64,000 nucleotides of DNA, from assembly GCF_016587375.1 (NCBI RefSeq), contig NZ_BNJG01000003.1:1674001-1738000 (forward strand). Direction: 5' to 3'. Position numbers and translations under genes: made by a program. The DNA is from Ktedonobacter robiniae (lineage in GTDB: Bacteria; Chloroflexota; Ktedonobacteria; Ktedonobacterales; Ktedonobacteraceae). Shown here in pieces: positions 9,191 through 17,801 of the stretch (positions within the stretch are counted from its first letter, which is position 1; each line of letters begins with the position of its first letter). Under the pieces are notes generated by a model. It was given only the letters and a program-made list of their open reading frames with translations, was not told the origin of the DNA and did not search any database.

Positions 9191-9646
9191 ATGAATAAGA
9201 CATCATCTATTGGGCATCAAGAAACATACACCATTCATGAAGTGGCTCAAAGAAGTGGGTTGAGCATTCCAACCCTCAGATACTACGAAGAGATAGGGCT
9301 TGTGCCTGATGTCGGGCGTGATACCAGCAGTGGTCATCGACGCTATAGTGTTGACACGCTCCAGATTCTCGAGTCACTGGCAAACTTGCGTGCAGTTGGC
9401 ATGAGCATAGAAGAGATGCGTACCTATCTGACACTTCGCGAACAGGGCGACGAGACGGCAGTCGAAAAGCGAGAACTGTTTCAGGCACACGCCGAAGAAT
9501 TGGGGAAGCAGATTGCGCGGCTGCAAATACGTCAACGCTACCTCTCGTTTAAAGTCGCCTACTGGGATGCCCGTGCCCGCGGTGATCTGGACGAAGCCGC
9601 GCGGATCGCTCTTGACTACGAGAGTATTGTGAAGAATTTAAGATAA
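9191..9646 (+). CDS. MerR family transcriptional regulator
   Basis: DNA-binding activator/repressor of 151 residues. The N-terminal winged helix-turn-helix is typical: TIHEVAQRSGLSIPTLRYYE, then GLVPDVGRDTSSGHRRYS. It is followed by the family's dimerising coiled coil (about residues 85-120). The C-terminal part is short and lacks the cysteine metal-binding loop of MerR, CueR or ZntR, so an organic ligand or no ligand is more likely; it resembles the YfmP/AdhR-like group. It is divergent from the MMPL exporter gene and has a MerR-style promoter directly against its start codon, which suggests autoregulation and control of the pump. Confidence 0.9.
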   Translation: MNKTSSIGHQETYTIHEVAQRSGLSIPTLRYYEEIGLVPDVGRDTSSGHRRYSVDTLQILESLANLRAVGMSIEEMRTYLTLREQGDETAVEKRELFQAHAEELGKQIARLQIRQRYLSFKVAYWDARARGDLDEAARIALDYESIVKNLR

Positions 9647-9683
9647 CTCATAAAGGTGGGAAGCAAATTGATGAGGTTATCTT

Positions 9684-9740
9684 GGTAAAGGGGTGTGGTG
9701 GCGGATGGGCTTTGCCCATCCGCCACCACACCCCTTTACC
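9684..9740. terminator. Bidirectional hairpin with 27-bp perfect arms
   Basis: Arms 9684-9710 and 9714-9740, apex GGGC-TTT-GCCC. It lies between the convergent MerR and amine oxidase genes. Confidence 0.8.
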
Positions 9741-9745
9741 CTGCA

Positions 9746-9766
9746 CTCAGCACCGCAGGTGCTGAG
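9746..9766. repeat. Short palindromic module CTCAGCACC-GCA-GGTGCTGAG
   Basis: A 9-bp-arm hairpin directly next to the 27-bp-arm hairpin. It belongs to a recurrent module with a GCGCC-GCA-GGCGC core; related copies at 14.34, 22.26 and 41.83 kb also lie in gaps downstream of genes. Confidence 0.6.
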
Positions 9767-9770
9767 CAGA

Positions 9771-11141
9771 TTAATGGGAGGAGGATGGCCGAAGCACAGT
9801 CGTGACTTCGCTGGCGGCGCGGTAGCCCGTGAGGAGGGCGCTATGGACTGTTCCGGTAAAGCCAAGCGTATCGGTGGCCTCGCCGGCGAAGAAGAGCGTA
9901 TTTTCAAGCGGCTCAGCCAGGCGGGCGGGAGCATCTACGGCGCCGATGGGGACATAACTGTAAGCTCCACGTGAGTAGGGATCGCGGCTCCAGTTGTGGG
10001 TCGCGGTAGAGAGAATGTGAGACTGTAATGTCTCGACGGAGCGGCCAATTGTGCGTGAGAGGGCCTGAAGCGCCTGCTCAACGAGCGAGGTTTCGTCGGC
10101 CTTTACCAGGGGCAGGGCCTGGGTGCCACCAACCCAGGCTGTCAGCGTCGGTACACGCAGAGGCGACTGGGTCCACCAGACGGGAAAGGTTGGGTCATCG
10201 CTACGCAGAAAGCCCAGGCCGGGTAGCGCTGTCTGCTGTTGCTCTCCTTCCTGCTCCCAGAAGAAATCATCGAAATGGAAGACGACGCGCATCGCGGCCC
10301 CCATACGCAGGTCCTGTGCCGCCTTCCACTTGCCTGGTAGGTCCGGATCATAGGCGATAGCTCCGCGTGCGCCTGCCTGAGCCTGCCAGACTCCTAGTGG
10401 TACCGTGACTATCGTGGCGTACCCCTGCCAGTTCTCTATCTCGCCCTGAGCATTACGCGTCTGCACCGTGACGCTGCCAGGAGACCAGCTAAGCCGCTGC
10501 ACCTCCTGTTCATAGACGATATTCTCGCTTCCAAGCTGTTGTACCAGCCAGTCTATCAGGCGACTATAGCCGAAGAGGGGGCGAAACTGGCGCTCTTCGT
10601 TGATAGAGTCGGCCGCGTGCTGACACTGCTGGAGCCAGTGGACGCTGACATCCTCCAGGCGAGCGGCGTTAAAGCCTTCAATATAGGAGACAACCTGGGC
10701 ACGGGCTTGTTGCCAGTGCTTGGAGGCAAAATGCTGTTGCAGAAAATCCTGCGCCGAGCAATCTGGTCCTACGTAGGCGTATAGGGCCGCGAGGATGGTC
10801 GCGCTTCCCTTCACATCCTCGTGTGCATCTAACACCTGCCCCGAGTGGATAAAGGAGAAGGTGCCGCTCTCCTCATTGAGGAGGAGTCCAGCCTCATTGA
10901 AGAGGGAGAGTAGATGTGGCTCCATGCCATGCACGAACTCGGCCCCCAGCTCGCTCCAGGCATTCGCTCTTGTGCCATTTATATGAGAGGAAGGCTGCTG
11001 ATGCTCCACGGTGGCAATACGGCCCCCGGCACGGTCGCGTGCCTCCAGAATCGTTACCTGGTAGCCCTGGCGTTGTAATTTGAGCGCGGCTCCCAGGCCA
11101 GCGATACCGGCACCAATGATGAGCACATCCGTCGTGGGCAT
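9771..11141 (-). CDS. Flavin-containing amine oxidase (FAD-dependent)
   Basis: FAD enzyme of the monoamine/polyamine oxidase family, about 456 residues, oxidising a C-N bond with release of aldehyde and H2O2. The Rossmann dinucleotide-binding motif is at the N-terminus (DVLIIGAGIAGLGAALKLQR), followed by EARDRAGGRI, and the C-terminal FAD motif is LFFAGEATDTLGFTGTVHSA. The middle contains the substrate domain with VTVPLGVWQA. No signal peptide is seen, so it is cytoplasmic. The ATG of MPTTDVL is preferred, with AAGAGG nine bases upstream; a TTG two codons before it is the alternative. Stand-alone gene between two terminators. Closest known functions are polyamine oxidase or lysine-specific-demethylase-like oxidases; the substrate is not predictable. 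Confidence 0.88.
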   Translation of the reverse strand: MPTTDVLIIGAGIAGLGAALKLQRQGYQVTILEARDRAGGRIATVEHQQPSSHINGTRANAWSELGAEFVHGMEPHLLSLFNEAGLLLNEESGTFSFIHSGQVLDAHEDVKGSATILAALYAYVGPDCSAQDFLQQHFASKHWQQARAQVVSYIEGFNAARLEDVSVHWLQQCQHAADSINEERQFRPLFGYSRLIDWLVQQLGSENIVYEQEVQRLSWSPGSVTVQTRNAQGEIENWQGYATIVTVPLGVWQAQAGARGAIAYDPDLPGKWKAAQDLRMGAAMRVVFHFDDFFWEQEGEQQQTALPGLGFLRSDDPTFPVWWTQSPLRVPTLTAWVGGTQALPLVKADETSLVEQALQALSRTIGRSVETLQSHILSTATHNWSRDPYSRGAYSYVPIGAVDAPARLAEPLENTLFFAGEATDTLGFTGTVHSALLTGYRAASEVTTVLRPSSSH

Positions 11142-11257
11142 AAACAATTTCCTCTTTTCTCCTACATCTGTTCAATTGGTTCTATCAGTATTGTATCCCA
11201 ACAGGCGAGTGTTGCACCACATCTTCTTTTCAACAGAGACACGCGAAACAGAGAAAA

Positions 11258-11293
11258 GCGAGGGCGCAGCCTTTTTAAAGGCTACGCCCTCGC
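11258..11293 (-). terminator. Terminator downstream of the S53 peptidase gene
   Basis: Arms GCGAGGGCG.AGCCTTT and AAAGGCT.CGCCCTCGC, about 16 bp with one internal mismatch, about 35 bp beyond the peptidase stop codon. On the minus strand it is followed by a short T-run. Confidence 0.7.
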
Positions 11294-11328
11294 CGAATAA
11301 TGTGGTCACCAGTCAGGAAGCCAGGGAG

Positions 11329-13863
11329 CTAGGGAGTGGTGATGTTCAAGGCCGCATCATCAACGAAGAAGTTAGTTGGCAATGATGAGTCGGTTGTTCC
11401 CTGGAAGTAGACCTGGACCGTTTGCCCCTTGTAGGAACTCAACGTCGAACTCACATCAAAGGTATATTGTTTCCATCCGCTCGCCGTGTTATTGCACAAC
11501 GATTTGACCGTCGAGATCGTGGAACCGCTACTGGTACGCAAGCGAGCATAGAAGTAGTCATAGCAAGTGCTACCAGACTCCTGTGTGCTGACGTAGAGCC
11601 AGAAGGTGAACTTGATCGTCGTGGCAGTTGAGGGAATGGCAACAGACTGCCAGATCTGATCGTTACAGTTATTGTAACCACACAGGTAGGCGCTATAACT
11701 ACCGCTATGAGCAAGTGTCGTGTCGATAAGCTGGTAACCGCCGCTCGAACTCTCCTGCCAGGGAGTTTGCCCATTCTCAAAGCCAGGATTCGCGAGCGCC
11801 TGAGTGGTGGTGCCGCCGCCCGAGGTCGTGACCGTGACCGTAACGGAGGCAGTATGCGTAGCACTTCCCTCGGTACCCGTGACCGTAACGGTATAGGTTC
11901 CCGCCGCGACCGACGAGCCTACGCTGACTGTCAAGGTCGAGGAACCGCCCGCGGTGACCGAGGTGGGGTTCAGCGACGCGGTTGGGCCAGCAGGAGAGAC
12001 GCTCGCAGAGAGGCTCACGGTGCCCGCCGATCCAGTTGTGACTGCTGTACTGATGGTAGAGGTGCCATTGCCACCCTGGACAATTGAGAGACTGGTGGGG
12101 CTGGCGCTGATAGAGAAGTCATTGGTGCCGCCGCCAGTGGTGCCGGCTGCATCACGCGCGAAGTTCCAGACATCTGGGGTGCCAATGCCGGTCGCCAGGT
12201 CATAGCCGGTGCCCGCATTGTAGTGGAGATTATTGCCGCTGGTCACATCGTGATAGGCCGTATAGGTCTGGCTGGTATTGAAGAGGGTATAGAGCTCGGC
12301 GTTAACGTTGCCAAGCGTGCTCTTGCCCTGGCCTGCCAGGTAGGAGTTAACGTCCGCGACCACGCCAGCCCATAGGGGAGCAGCCGCGCTGGTGCCGCCA
12401 ACTGCGATCCAGCCTGCCGAGCCGGAGGAGCAGCCGGATGCGCTCACGGTACAGTAAACGGAGTAGCCGGACGCGGGATCGGCATCGGCCGATACATCGG
12501 GAACGTGGCGCATACTGTTGCTATCCACACCTGTGCCACTCTGATAGGATGGCTTGGAGAAGTAGGTGCTATAGCCGCCGCCACCGCCCGAACCTTCGGG
12601 GCTGCGCTGGGTATCGCTGGGATTGGACCAGGCCGACTCACTACCGTAACTGCTGCCACTTCCCAGTTGCAGGTTGGTACCACCAACGCCGACCACGTGA
12701 GGATCGTCGGCGGGCGAGTCTACTGCCAGGCTGGTATTGTTGCAGTCGTAGGCGCCCGAGTCGCCCGAGGCCGCGAAGAAGGATTGTCCCTGCGAAGAAC
12801 CCTGAAGGAAAATATTATCCAGGGCGCTCAGCTCAGAGGTGCCCGAAGAGGCCTCACAGAGACCCCAACTGGTGCTGGTGACCTTGGCGACATTGTCGGT
12901 GACGATCTTGTTATAGGTATCGTTGACGCCAGTTGTCGAGTTGGGTCCGATGTAGATCTTCTGCGTCGCGCCTGGCGCGATGGCCGAGACGACCTCCATA
13001 TCTAGCTCAACCTCGATGGCGCCAGCACCCGCTGTATTGGTGGCTCCATCCACCAGGACATTGGAGTACTTCGCTGATCCCAGGCTGTACTGGCTGAGAT
13101 AGGTGTTGACGTCCGAGGCCTTATACCCATCCAGCTCAAAGATAGCGACGGTTTGCCCGCTGCCATTGGCGCTGCTGATCAGCGAGTTCATATCGTAGGC
13201 AGTACGCAGATCGGTCGGCGTATAGCCGCCGCCAGGGCCTGCGGCAGGTGCCATGTGCTTTGCGGGATGATAATGCGCCGCATTGTCCAGGCCGCTGATG
13301 TTGAGCACCAGACCAGAGAGATTGGCCGGGACAGACGGTTCGCTGGTAGGAGCGTAGACAGTGCTCCCATTGAGCGTGTAATCGGCGATTGTGATGTTGA
13401 AGGCACGCTCAACAGTAGAGAGAGATCCAGATGCATCGATTAAGAGACGATTTGAAGCAACCGAACTGACCTGTAAGCCCTGGCTGTGCAGGTAGTTGAC
13501 GACTGACCTGACGCTAGCTTCAGTGGGGCTAAACTGCGCGGTGAATTGCTGGGGCGTCAGATACTGATGGTATAACGAGGAATGTGGGTCGCTCTGAGCG
13601 CGTACCAGGGCCTCCAGCGCGGCCTTATTGCGCAGATTGAGCGCGATAGAGAGCTGGAGTTGCCGGTTTGCAGACGAGGTGTGTAGAGGCGAGTGGTGCT
13701 GTAAGGCGGGAACCAGGTGCCCGGATATGACTGAGCGCCCACTGGGCGGTGCCGCCTGAACGGCGGTAGAATGTAAGAGAAACGCTGGCACGATCATCGT
13801 AATTGTAGCCAGGACGAGGATCGCCCAACGCCGGGGCGATAGTAGAAGAAATGTGTTCTTCAA
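11329..13863 (-). CDS. Secreted S53 family peptidase (pro-kumamolisin type) with C-terminal accessory domains
   Basis: Acid-active serine-carboxyl peptidase of 844 residues. Residues 1-37 form a signal peptide ending AVQA. The activation prodomain spans roughly 42-190 and the catalytic domain 210-570. The sedolisin triad fits E284 and D288 (AIEVELDMEVV) with S492 (VGGTSAAAP); D368 in AASGDSGAYD is the oxyanion Asp. The calcium-site region GTGYDLATGIGTPDVW follows. After a Gly/Thr linker come an Ig-like beta-sandwich (about 580-680) and a jelly-roll-like domain (about 690-840, starting LANPGFENGQTPWQE), both probably for substrate or surface binding. Kumamolisins are typical of acidic, saprophytic bacteria, and the protein should work outside the cell. 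Stand-alone gene. Confidence 0.93.
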   Translation of the reverse strand: MKNTFLLLSPRRWAILVLATITMIVPAFLLHSTAVQAAPPSGRSVISGHLVPALQHHSPLHTSSANRQLQLSIALNLRNKAALEALVRAQSDPHSSLYHQYLTPQQFTAQFSPTEASVRSVVNYLHSQGLQVSSVASNRLLIDASGSLSTVERAFNITIADYTLNGSTVYAPTSEPSVPANLSGLVLNISGLDNAAHYHPAKHMAPAAGPGGGYTPTDLRTAYDMNSLISSANGSGQTVAIFELDGYKASDVNTYLSQYSLGSAKYSNVLVDGATNTAGAGAIEVELDMEVVSAIAPGATQKIYIGPNSTTGVNDTYNKIVTDNVAKVTSTSWGLCEASSGTSELSALDNIFLQGSSQGQSFFAASGDSGAYDCNNTSLAVDSPADDPHVVGVGGTNLQLGSGSSYGSESAWSNPSDTQRSPEGSGGGGGYSTYFSKPSYQSGTGVDSNSMRHVPDVSADADPASGYSVYCTVSASGCSSGSAGWIAVGGTSAAAPLWAGVVADVNSYLAGQGKSTLGNVNAELYTLFNTSQTYTAYHDVTSGNNLHYNAGTGYDLATGIGTPDVWNFARDAAGTTGGGTNDFSISASPTSLSIVQGGNGTSTISTAVTTGSAGTVSLSASVSPAGPTASLNPTSVTAGGSSTLTVSVGSSVAAGTYTVTVTGTEGSATHTASVTVTVTTSGGGTTTQALANPGFENGQTPWQESSSGGYQLIDTTLAHSGSYSAYLCGYNNCNDQIWQSVAIPSTATTIKFTFWLYVSTQESGSTCYDYFYARLRTSSGSTISTVKSLCNNTASGWKQYTFDVSSTLSSYKGQTVQVYFQGTTDSSLPTNFFVDDAALNITTP

Positions 13864-14204
13864 GGCTGAACCTCGCTCTAGAAGCCCTGGCGCGCGCTAG
13901 CGGCCCTGGCTCCCTACTCTACCAGGATGGTGAAAGATAGTCGCCACCTGGTCACAGTACACAGAAGGGGATACAGTTTGTGCCCCTTCTCAAGGTGAAA
14001 CGGGTAGTCTGCCTCCACCCTGTCAGCAGGCAAAAGAATGGATTAGGAGAATATTACCTCATCATGCTTTCGTACCACTTCAGCCACGTCTTCTGCACTC
14101 AATGCCCTTTTGAAGCGCTTTCATGCATTGAAAATGCTCTATGTCTTACCCCATCTTCTCTAAGTACTGTCTCTCAAACAAAGACTTATATAAGACATGT
14201 ATTC

Positions 14205-14273
14205 GTTTGTGCCTCGGCTCCCTCTGCTCGCCCCAGGGTATTCCAGTTTGTGCCTCGGCTCCCTCTGCTCGCC
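14205..14273. repeat. 28-bp direct repeat
   Basis: The sequence starting GTTTGTGCCTCGGCTCCCTC occurs identically at 14205-14232 and 14246-14273. The second copy runs straight into the long hairpin at 14276. Both lie in the 709-bp gap between the peptidase and marR genes. Apart from this repeat, the hairpin and the marR promoter, I see nothing else in that gap. Confidence 0.75.
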
Positions 14274-14275
14274 TC

Positions 14276-14360
14276 GGGGTAAGGGGGTGTGGGTGGCAAT
14301 ACGGCAAAGCCGTATTGCCACCCACACCCCCTTACCCCTGAGCGCCGCAGGCGCGAAGGG
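14276..14360. terminator. 30-bp-arm hairpin plus short palindromic module
   Basis: Perfect arms 14276-14305 and 14309-14338, apex CGGC-AAA-GCCG. Immediately after it comes a 23-bp module (14338-14360) with core CTGAGCGCCGCAGGCGCG. The same 23 bp occur in inverted orientation at 22261-22283 beside another hairpin. It lies upstream of marR and far from any upstream gene's 3' end, so it is not an ordinary terminator. Confidence 0.7.
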
Positions 14361-14407
14361 GTACGCCAAGGGAGAGCCTTGGAGAAGTCGCGGAAAATTG
14401 CCTGCAA

Positions 14408-14441
14408 AACAGTTGACAATTGAACTGTTTAAAAGTATACT
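14408..14441 (+). promoter_or_regulatory. marR promoter with overlapping operator palindrome
   Basis: TTGACA (14413-14418), 17-bp spacer, TATACT (14436-14441): a near-consensus sigma-70 promoter. The palindrome AACAGTT-N8-AACTGTT (14408-14429) covers the -35 box, where a MarR dimer would block polymerase. This predicts autorepression. The 5' leader would be about 125 bases. Confidence 0.7.
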
Positions 14442-14572
14442 AATTCGAGCAGGCAGGCGAAAGGCGCGCCTGGAGGTTCCGGACGAGGCATTTTGTCTTG
14501 CCAGAGAAGCAAAGGAGGGCGGCAAGTCCTCTCATTTCTTGTAAAGGATGAGGGCTCTTTGCCACAATCAGT

Positions 14573-15043
14573 ATGGAGAGCAAGCATGTTGCTGTTGAGC
14601 AAGATGTATATCGTCTACTCATGAAGACATCTGTTCTCCTGGATGACAGCGATCGTCAATTCTTCGCTTCATATGGGGTGAACACACGTCAGTACTGGGC
14701 GTTGCAACACCTGGATGAGCAGCAGGGTTGTTCGATGGTAGAGTTAAGTCGCGTTTTGTTTACGGATAAAAGTAACGTGACCAGCATTGTTGACCGGCTG
14801 GAGAGTCAGCAGCTTGTTGAGCGCAAGACTGATCCTGGCGACAGGCGTGTAATCCTGATTACGCTGACAGCACAAGGCTGTCAACTGCGAGATCACTTAC
14901 ATGGGCTGCATGAAGCTCATATCTGCAAACAATTGAATATTGTCGATCTTGAGCAGCTAGCTCATGTGCGCGATTGCCTGCGTGCATTCAGCGAGAATAT
15001 CGAGCTCTACCTGGAACAGATCAAAGCTTCATCTCTGCCCTGA
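14573..15043 (+). CDS. MarR family transcriptional regulator
   Basis: Winged-helix repressor of 156 residues. Family landmarks are YGVNTRQYWALQHLDEQQGC, the recognition helix region SMVELSRVLFTDKSNVTSIV, and the wing DRLESQQLVERKTDPGDRRV with the conserved DxRxxxI/LT pattern. Terminal helices for dimerisation are present. MarR proteins usually release DNA on binding a phenolic or other small effector. Its own promoter carries a strong palindrome over the -35 box. The gene points at the sugar importer operon but a 34-bp-arm hairpin separates them, so it is probably a separate unit. Start not supported by a clear ribosome site. Confidence 0.9.
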   Translation: MESKHVAVEQDVYRLLMKTSVLLDDSDRQFFASYGVNTRQYWALQHLDEQQGCSMVELSRVLFTDKSNVTSIVDRLESQQLVERKTDPGDRRVILITLTAQGCQLRDHLHGLHEAHICKQLNIVDLEQLAHVRDCLRAFSENIELYLEQIKASSLP

Positions 15044-15244
15044 TACATCTGAAAAGCGTACCAGACAGACTCTACGCCAGCAGTACCAGTATCCACACTA
15101 TCCATCACGCAGTGTTGCGTGGAAAATTTCCTGGCACTTATGCCAATCATATTCGTTTCTGCTCATTTCGATGTGCCAATACCTGGCTGTATGGTAAATA
15201 CTCAGGTCTCCCTGCAAGAGGTATTCTCTGCGTCTGCGACGCTT

Positions 15245-15315
15245 CGCCGTGGTCAGGGTGTGTAGTTGGGTGTCCGGCAGAGCCGGACACCCAACTACAC
15301 ACCCTGACCACGGCG
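15245..15315. terminator. 34-bp-arm perfect hairpin after marR
   Basis: Arms 15245-15278 and 15282-15315, apex CGGC-AGA-GCCG. It is about 200 bp after the marR stop and 90 bp before the sugar-binding gene. A second small hairpin (GAGCCAC 15315-15321 with GTGGCTC 15348-15354) follows in the leader of the importer operon. Confidence 0.75.
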
Positions 15316-15406
15316 AGCCACGAAGTAGCGAGAAGTCCCGAAGGGTAGTGGCTCACAGTCTATATGAGCAATTGCAAATCTCTCTATTTTATGGAGGTTC
15401 GAGGTC

Positions 15407-16684
15407 ATGTCATTGAAGCGTGTCCTATCACTCTTGCTCCCGCTCACGATCCTGGGCGCGATGCTATTGTCGGCTTGTGGCGGTGCAGATTCTTCTTCTT
15501 CCCCATCGACGGGGCCTGTCACTCTGAATTACTGGTACACCGAGGGAACGGCTGAAGCTCCAGTGATTCTCGACCTGATCAAACAGTTCGAGAGCCAGAA
15601 TCCTAATATCAAGATTAACGCGCAGCTCGTTCCATTCGCCGATGCCCAGGCCAAGTTCGCGACAGCGGCCCAGGCGGGTACCGCTCCCGATGTCCTGCGT
15701 TCCGATGTGGGTTGGGCGACCCAGTTTGCCTCCTCCCGCTACCTGCTCCCGATTGATTCGATGGTCTCGCAGAGCGACCTGGCCGACTACCTGCCTTCGG
15801 CACTCAACTACGACAAATACAATGGCAAGCTCTATGGTCTGCCCCAGGTAACCGACTTCCTGGCCATGCTCTACAATAAAGATGTCCTTGCCAAAGCTGG
15901 GATTACCACCCCTCCTGCCACAATGAAGGACTTCGAGGCCGATGCCCTGAAGATCCAGCAGTCGAAGGCCGCCAAGTATGGTTTTGAGACCTCCGGCGCC
16001 TCCTACTTTGCCCTGCCCTTCTTCTGGTCATTCGGTGGCGGCATGATCGACAACAACAGCAAGATCCAGGTTAACAGCCAGGGTTCGGTTGATGGTATGA
16101 ACTTCCTGACCAAATTGCAGAATCAGGACAAAGTCATGCCAGCCAAGGTCGACTTCAACAATGGCTACAACAACATGACCACCGATTTCAAAGATGGTCA
16201 GACAGCCATGATCTTCCAGGGCCCCTGGGAGGTTTCGAATATCCTTACCGGTTCCGCCTTTACCTCCAACCACAGCAACCTGGGTATCGCCGCGATTCCC
16301 GCGGGCCCCACTAGTGTGACTGGCTCCCCAACGGGTGGTCACACCTATGTGATCTACGCTGGTACCAAGCATCCTGAAGAGTCCTACAAGTTCATCTCTT
16401 TCATGAGCTCGACCAGCAGCCAGATCGCGATTGCCAAAGCCAACCATACGCTGCCCACACGCCAGTCGGCCTACGCTGATAGCACGGTCAAGTCTGATCC
16501 AGTCATCTCTGGCTACTACGCTGTTCGCCAGGTAGCGGTCAGCCGCCCTGTGATTCCTCAGGGTGGACAGCTGTTCAAAGACTTCGATCCTGCCGTTCAG
16601 GCCATCCTGGCTGGCGCGAAGACTCCTGCCGATGCCCTTAATGGCGTGGCAGCTAGCTGGCAGAAGCTTCTGGCTTCAAACTAA
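15407..16684 (+). CDS. Sugar ABC transporter substrate-binding lipoprotein (MalE type)
   Basis: Extracellular solute-binding protein family 1, 425 residues, the receptor for a CUT1-type oligosaccharide importer. The lipoprotein signal is LTILGAMLLSAC|GG. Family features are VTLNYWYTEGTAEAPVILDL at the mature N-terminus, TAPDVLRSDVGWATQFASS, and the late GPWEVSNI block with the ligand-lid segment. The following two genes encode the matching permeases. A hairpin separates it from them, as expected where receptor is needed in excess. With a large clan-A glycoside hydrolase facing the operon, an oligosaccharide of plant or microbial origin is the likely ligand. Confidence 0.93.
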   Translation: MSLKRVLSLLLPLTILGAMLLSACGGADSSSSPSTGPVTLNYWYTEGTAEAPVILDLIKQFESQNPNIKINAQLVPFADAQAKFATAAQAGTAPDVLRSDVGWATQFASSRYLLPIDSMVSQSDLADYLPSALNYDKYNGKLYGLPQVTDFLAMLYNKDVLAKAGITTPPATMKDFEADALKIQQSKAAKYGFETSGASYFALPFFWSFGGGMIDNNSKIQVNSQGSVDGMNFLTKLQNQDKVMPAKVDFNNGYNNMTTDFKDGQTAMIFQGPWEVSNILTGSAFTSNHSNLGIAAIPAGPTSVTGSPTGGHTYVIYAGTKHPEESYKFISFMSSTSSQIAIAKANHTLPTRQSAYADSTVKSDPVISGYYAVRQVAVSRPVIPQGGQLFKDFDPAVQAILAGAKTPADALNGVAASWQKLLASN

Positions 16685-16699
16685 GCTGATGGTTTTTCT

Positions 16700-16748
16700 G
16701 TGATGAGTATACCGTGGCGGCCTTAGGCTACCACGGTATACCCATCAC
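16700..16748 (+). terminator. Hairpin between binding-protein and permease genes
   Basis: 18-bp arms with one mismatch (16700-16717 and 16731-16748), containing GTATACCGTGG/CCACGGTATAC. It starts 15 bp after the binding-protein stop. Probably attenuates or protects the upstream message. Confidence 0.7.
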
Positions 16749-16791
16749 GGAAGTTTTCTTCACGCGATGGTTGAGAGGAGACACGTGTATC

Positions 16792-17781
16792 ATGGCAGTA
16801 ATTACCGAACCGCCTGGTTCAAATTTATCTGCCCAGCAGGTCAAACGCGAGAGGAAGCAGCAGTTCAAGATTGCTGGTCGCGCCTATCTCTGGCTTCTGC
16901 CCATACTCATCAGTATGGCAGCTATCGTCTACTACCCCCTGATTTATGGCATTGTGCTAAGCTTTACCAATGCTAATCAGGATAACATCGCACTCCACCT
17001 GGGTAGCACCACCCTCCCGGCGACATACAAATTTGTTGGCTTTCAAAACTATATCGATATCATCCAGAGCTGGTTTACGCCCGGCAGCGATGGAGCGCAT
17101 ATCCTCTTACAAACCTTGATCTGGATTGTCGCCAATATTGTGCTGCACTTTGTTATCAGCCTGGGTTTGGCTCTCATCCTGAATCGCAAAATGCGCTTCC
17201 GCGCCATCTATCGCGTCCTGTTGATGGTACCCTGGGCTATGCCACAGTATGTATCCGCTTTTGGCTGGCTCTTCCTCTTTAACCAGCAGTATGGTTTTAT
17301 CGATGTGGCCCTGCAAAGCATGCACCTGCCCATCATTCCCTGGGCCTCAGATCCCAACTGGGCGCTTGTCTCGGTCATTGTCGTCAACGTCTGGCTTGGC
17401 ATCCCCTTCACGACCGTTACGCTTCTGGGCGGACTTCAGAGTGTTCCAACTGAGATGTACGAGGCATCCGCCATTGATGGAGCGACGCGTTGGCAGGCGC
17501 TGCGCTTTATTACGCTTCCTATGCTGCGTCCAATTGCCTTCCTGGTGACGCTGCTAGATGTCATCTGGACGTTTAATGCCTTTAGCATTATCTATCTGAT
17601 TACGCAGGGTGGCCCTTTCAATCGCACGCAGACACTGGTAACATACGCCTGGGTTCAGGCTATTCAGGGGAAGCAGCTCTTTGGCGTTGGTGGTGCCTAT
17701 GGCGTCATCATCCTAGTGATCCTGCTCATCTTCACCTTCTTCTATTCGCGACTGTTGCGTGCTAATGAAACTGTCTACTAG
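16792..17781 (+). CDS. Sugar ABC transporter permease (MalF type)
   Basis: CUT1-family membrane subunit, about 329 residues, six TM segments. TM1 is YLWLLPILISMAAIVYYPLI. The coupling loop is PTEMYEASAIDGATRWQALR, matching the EAA motif, followed by FITLPMLRPIAFLV. The start used is the ATG of MAVITEPPG, with GAGAGGAG twelve bases upstream; 26 further in-frame codons before it run into the intercistronic hairpin and are unlikely to be translated. Operon partner of the MalE- and MalG-type genes; no ATPase gene is nearby. Confidence 0.92.
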   Translation: MAVITEPPGSNLSAQQVKRERKQQFKIAGRAYLWLLPILISMAAIVYYPLIYGIVLSFTNANQDNIALHLGSTTLPATYKFVGFQNYIDIIQSWFTPGSDGAHILLQTLIWIVANIVLHFVISLGLALILNRKMRFRAIYRVLLMVPWAMPQYVSAFGWLFLFNQQYGFIDVALQSMHLPIIPWASDPNWALVSVIVVNVWLGIPFTTVTLLGGLQSVPTEMYEASAIDGATRWQALRFITLPMLRPIAFLVTLLDVIWTFNAFSIIYLITQGGPFNRTQTLVTYAWVQAIQGKQLFGVGGAYGVIILVILLIFTFFYSRLLRANETVY

Positions 17782-17801
17782 GCAGGCAAAAGGAAAGACC
17801 C

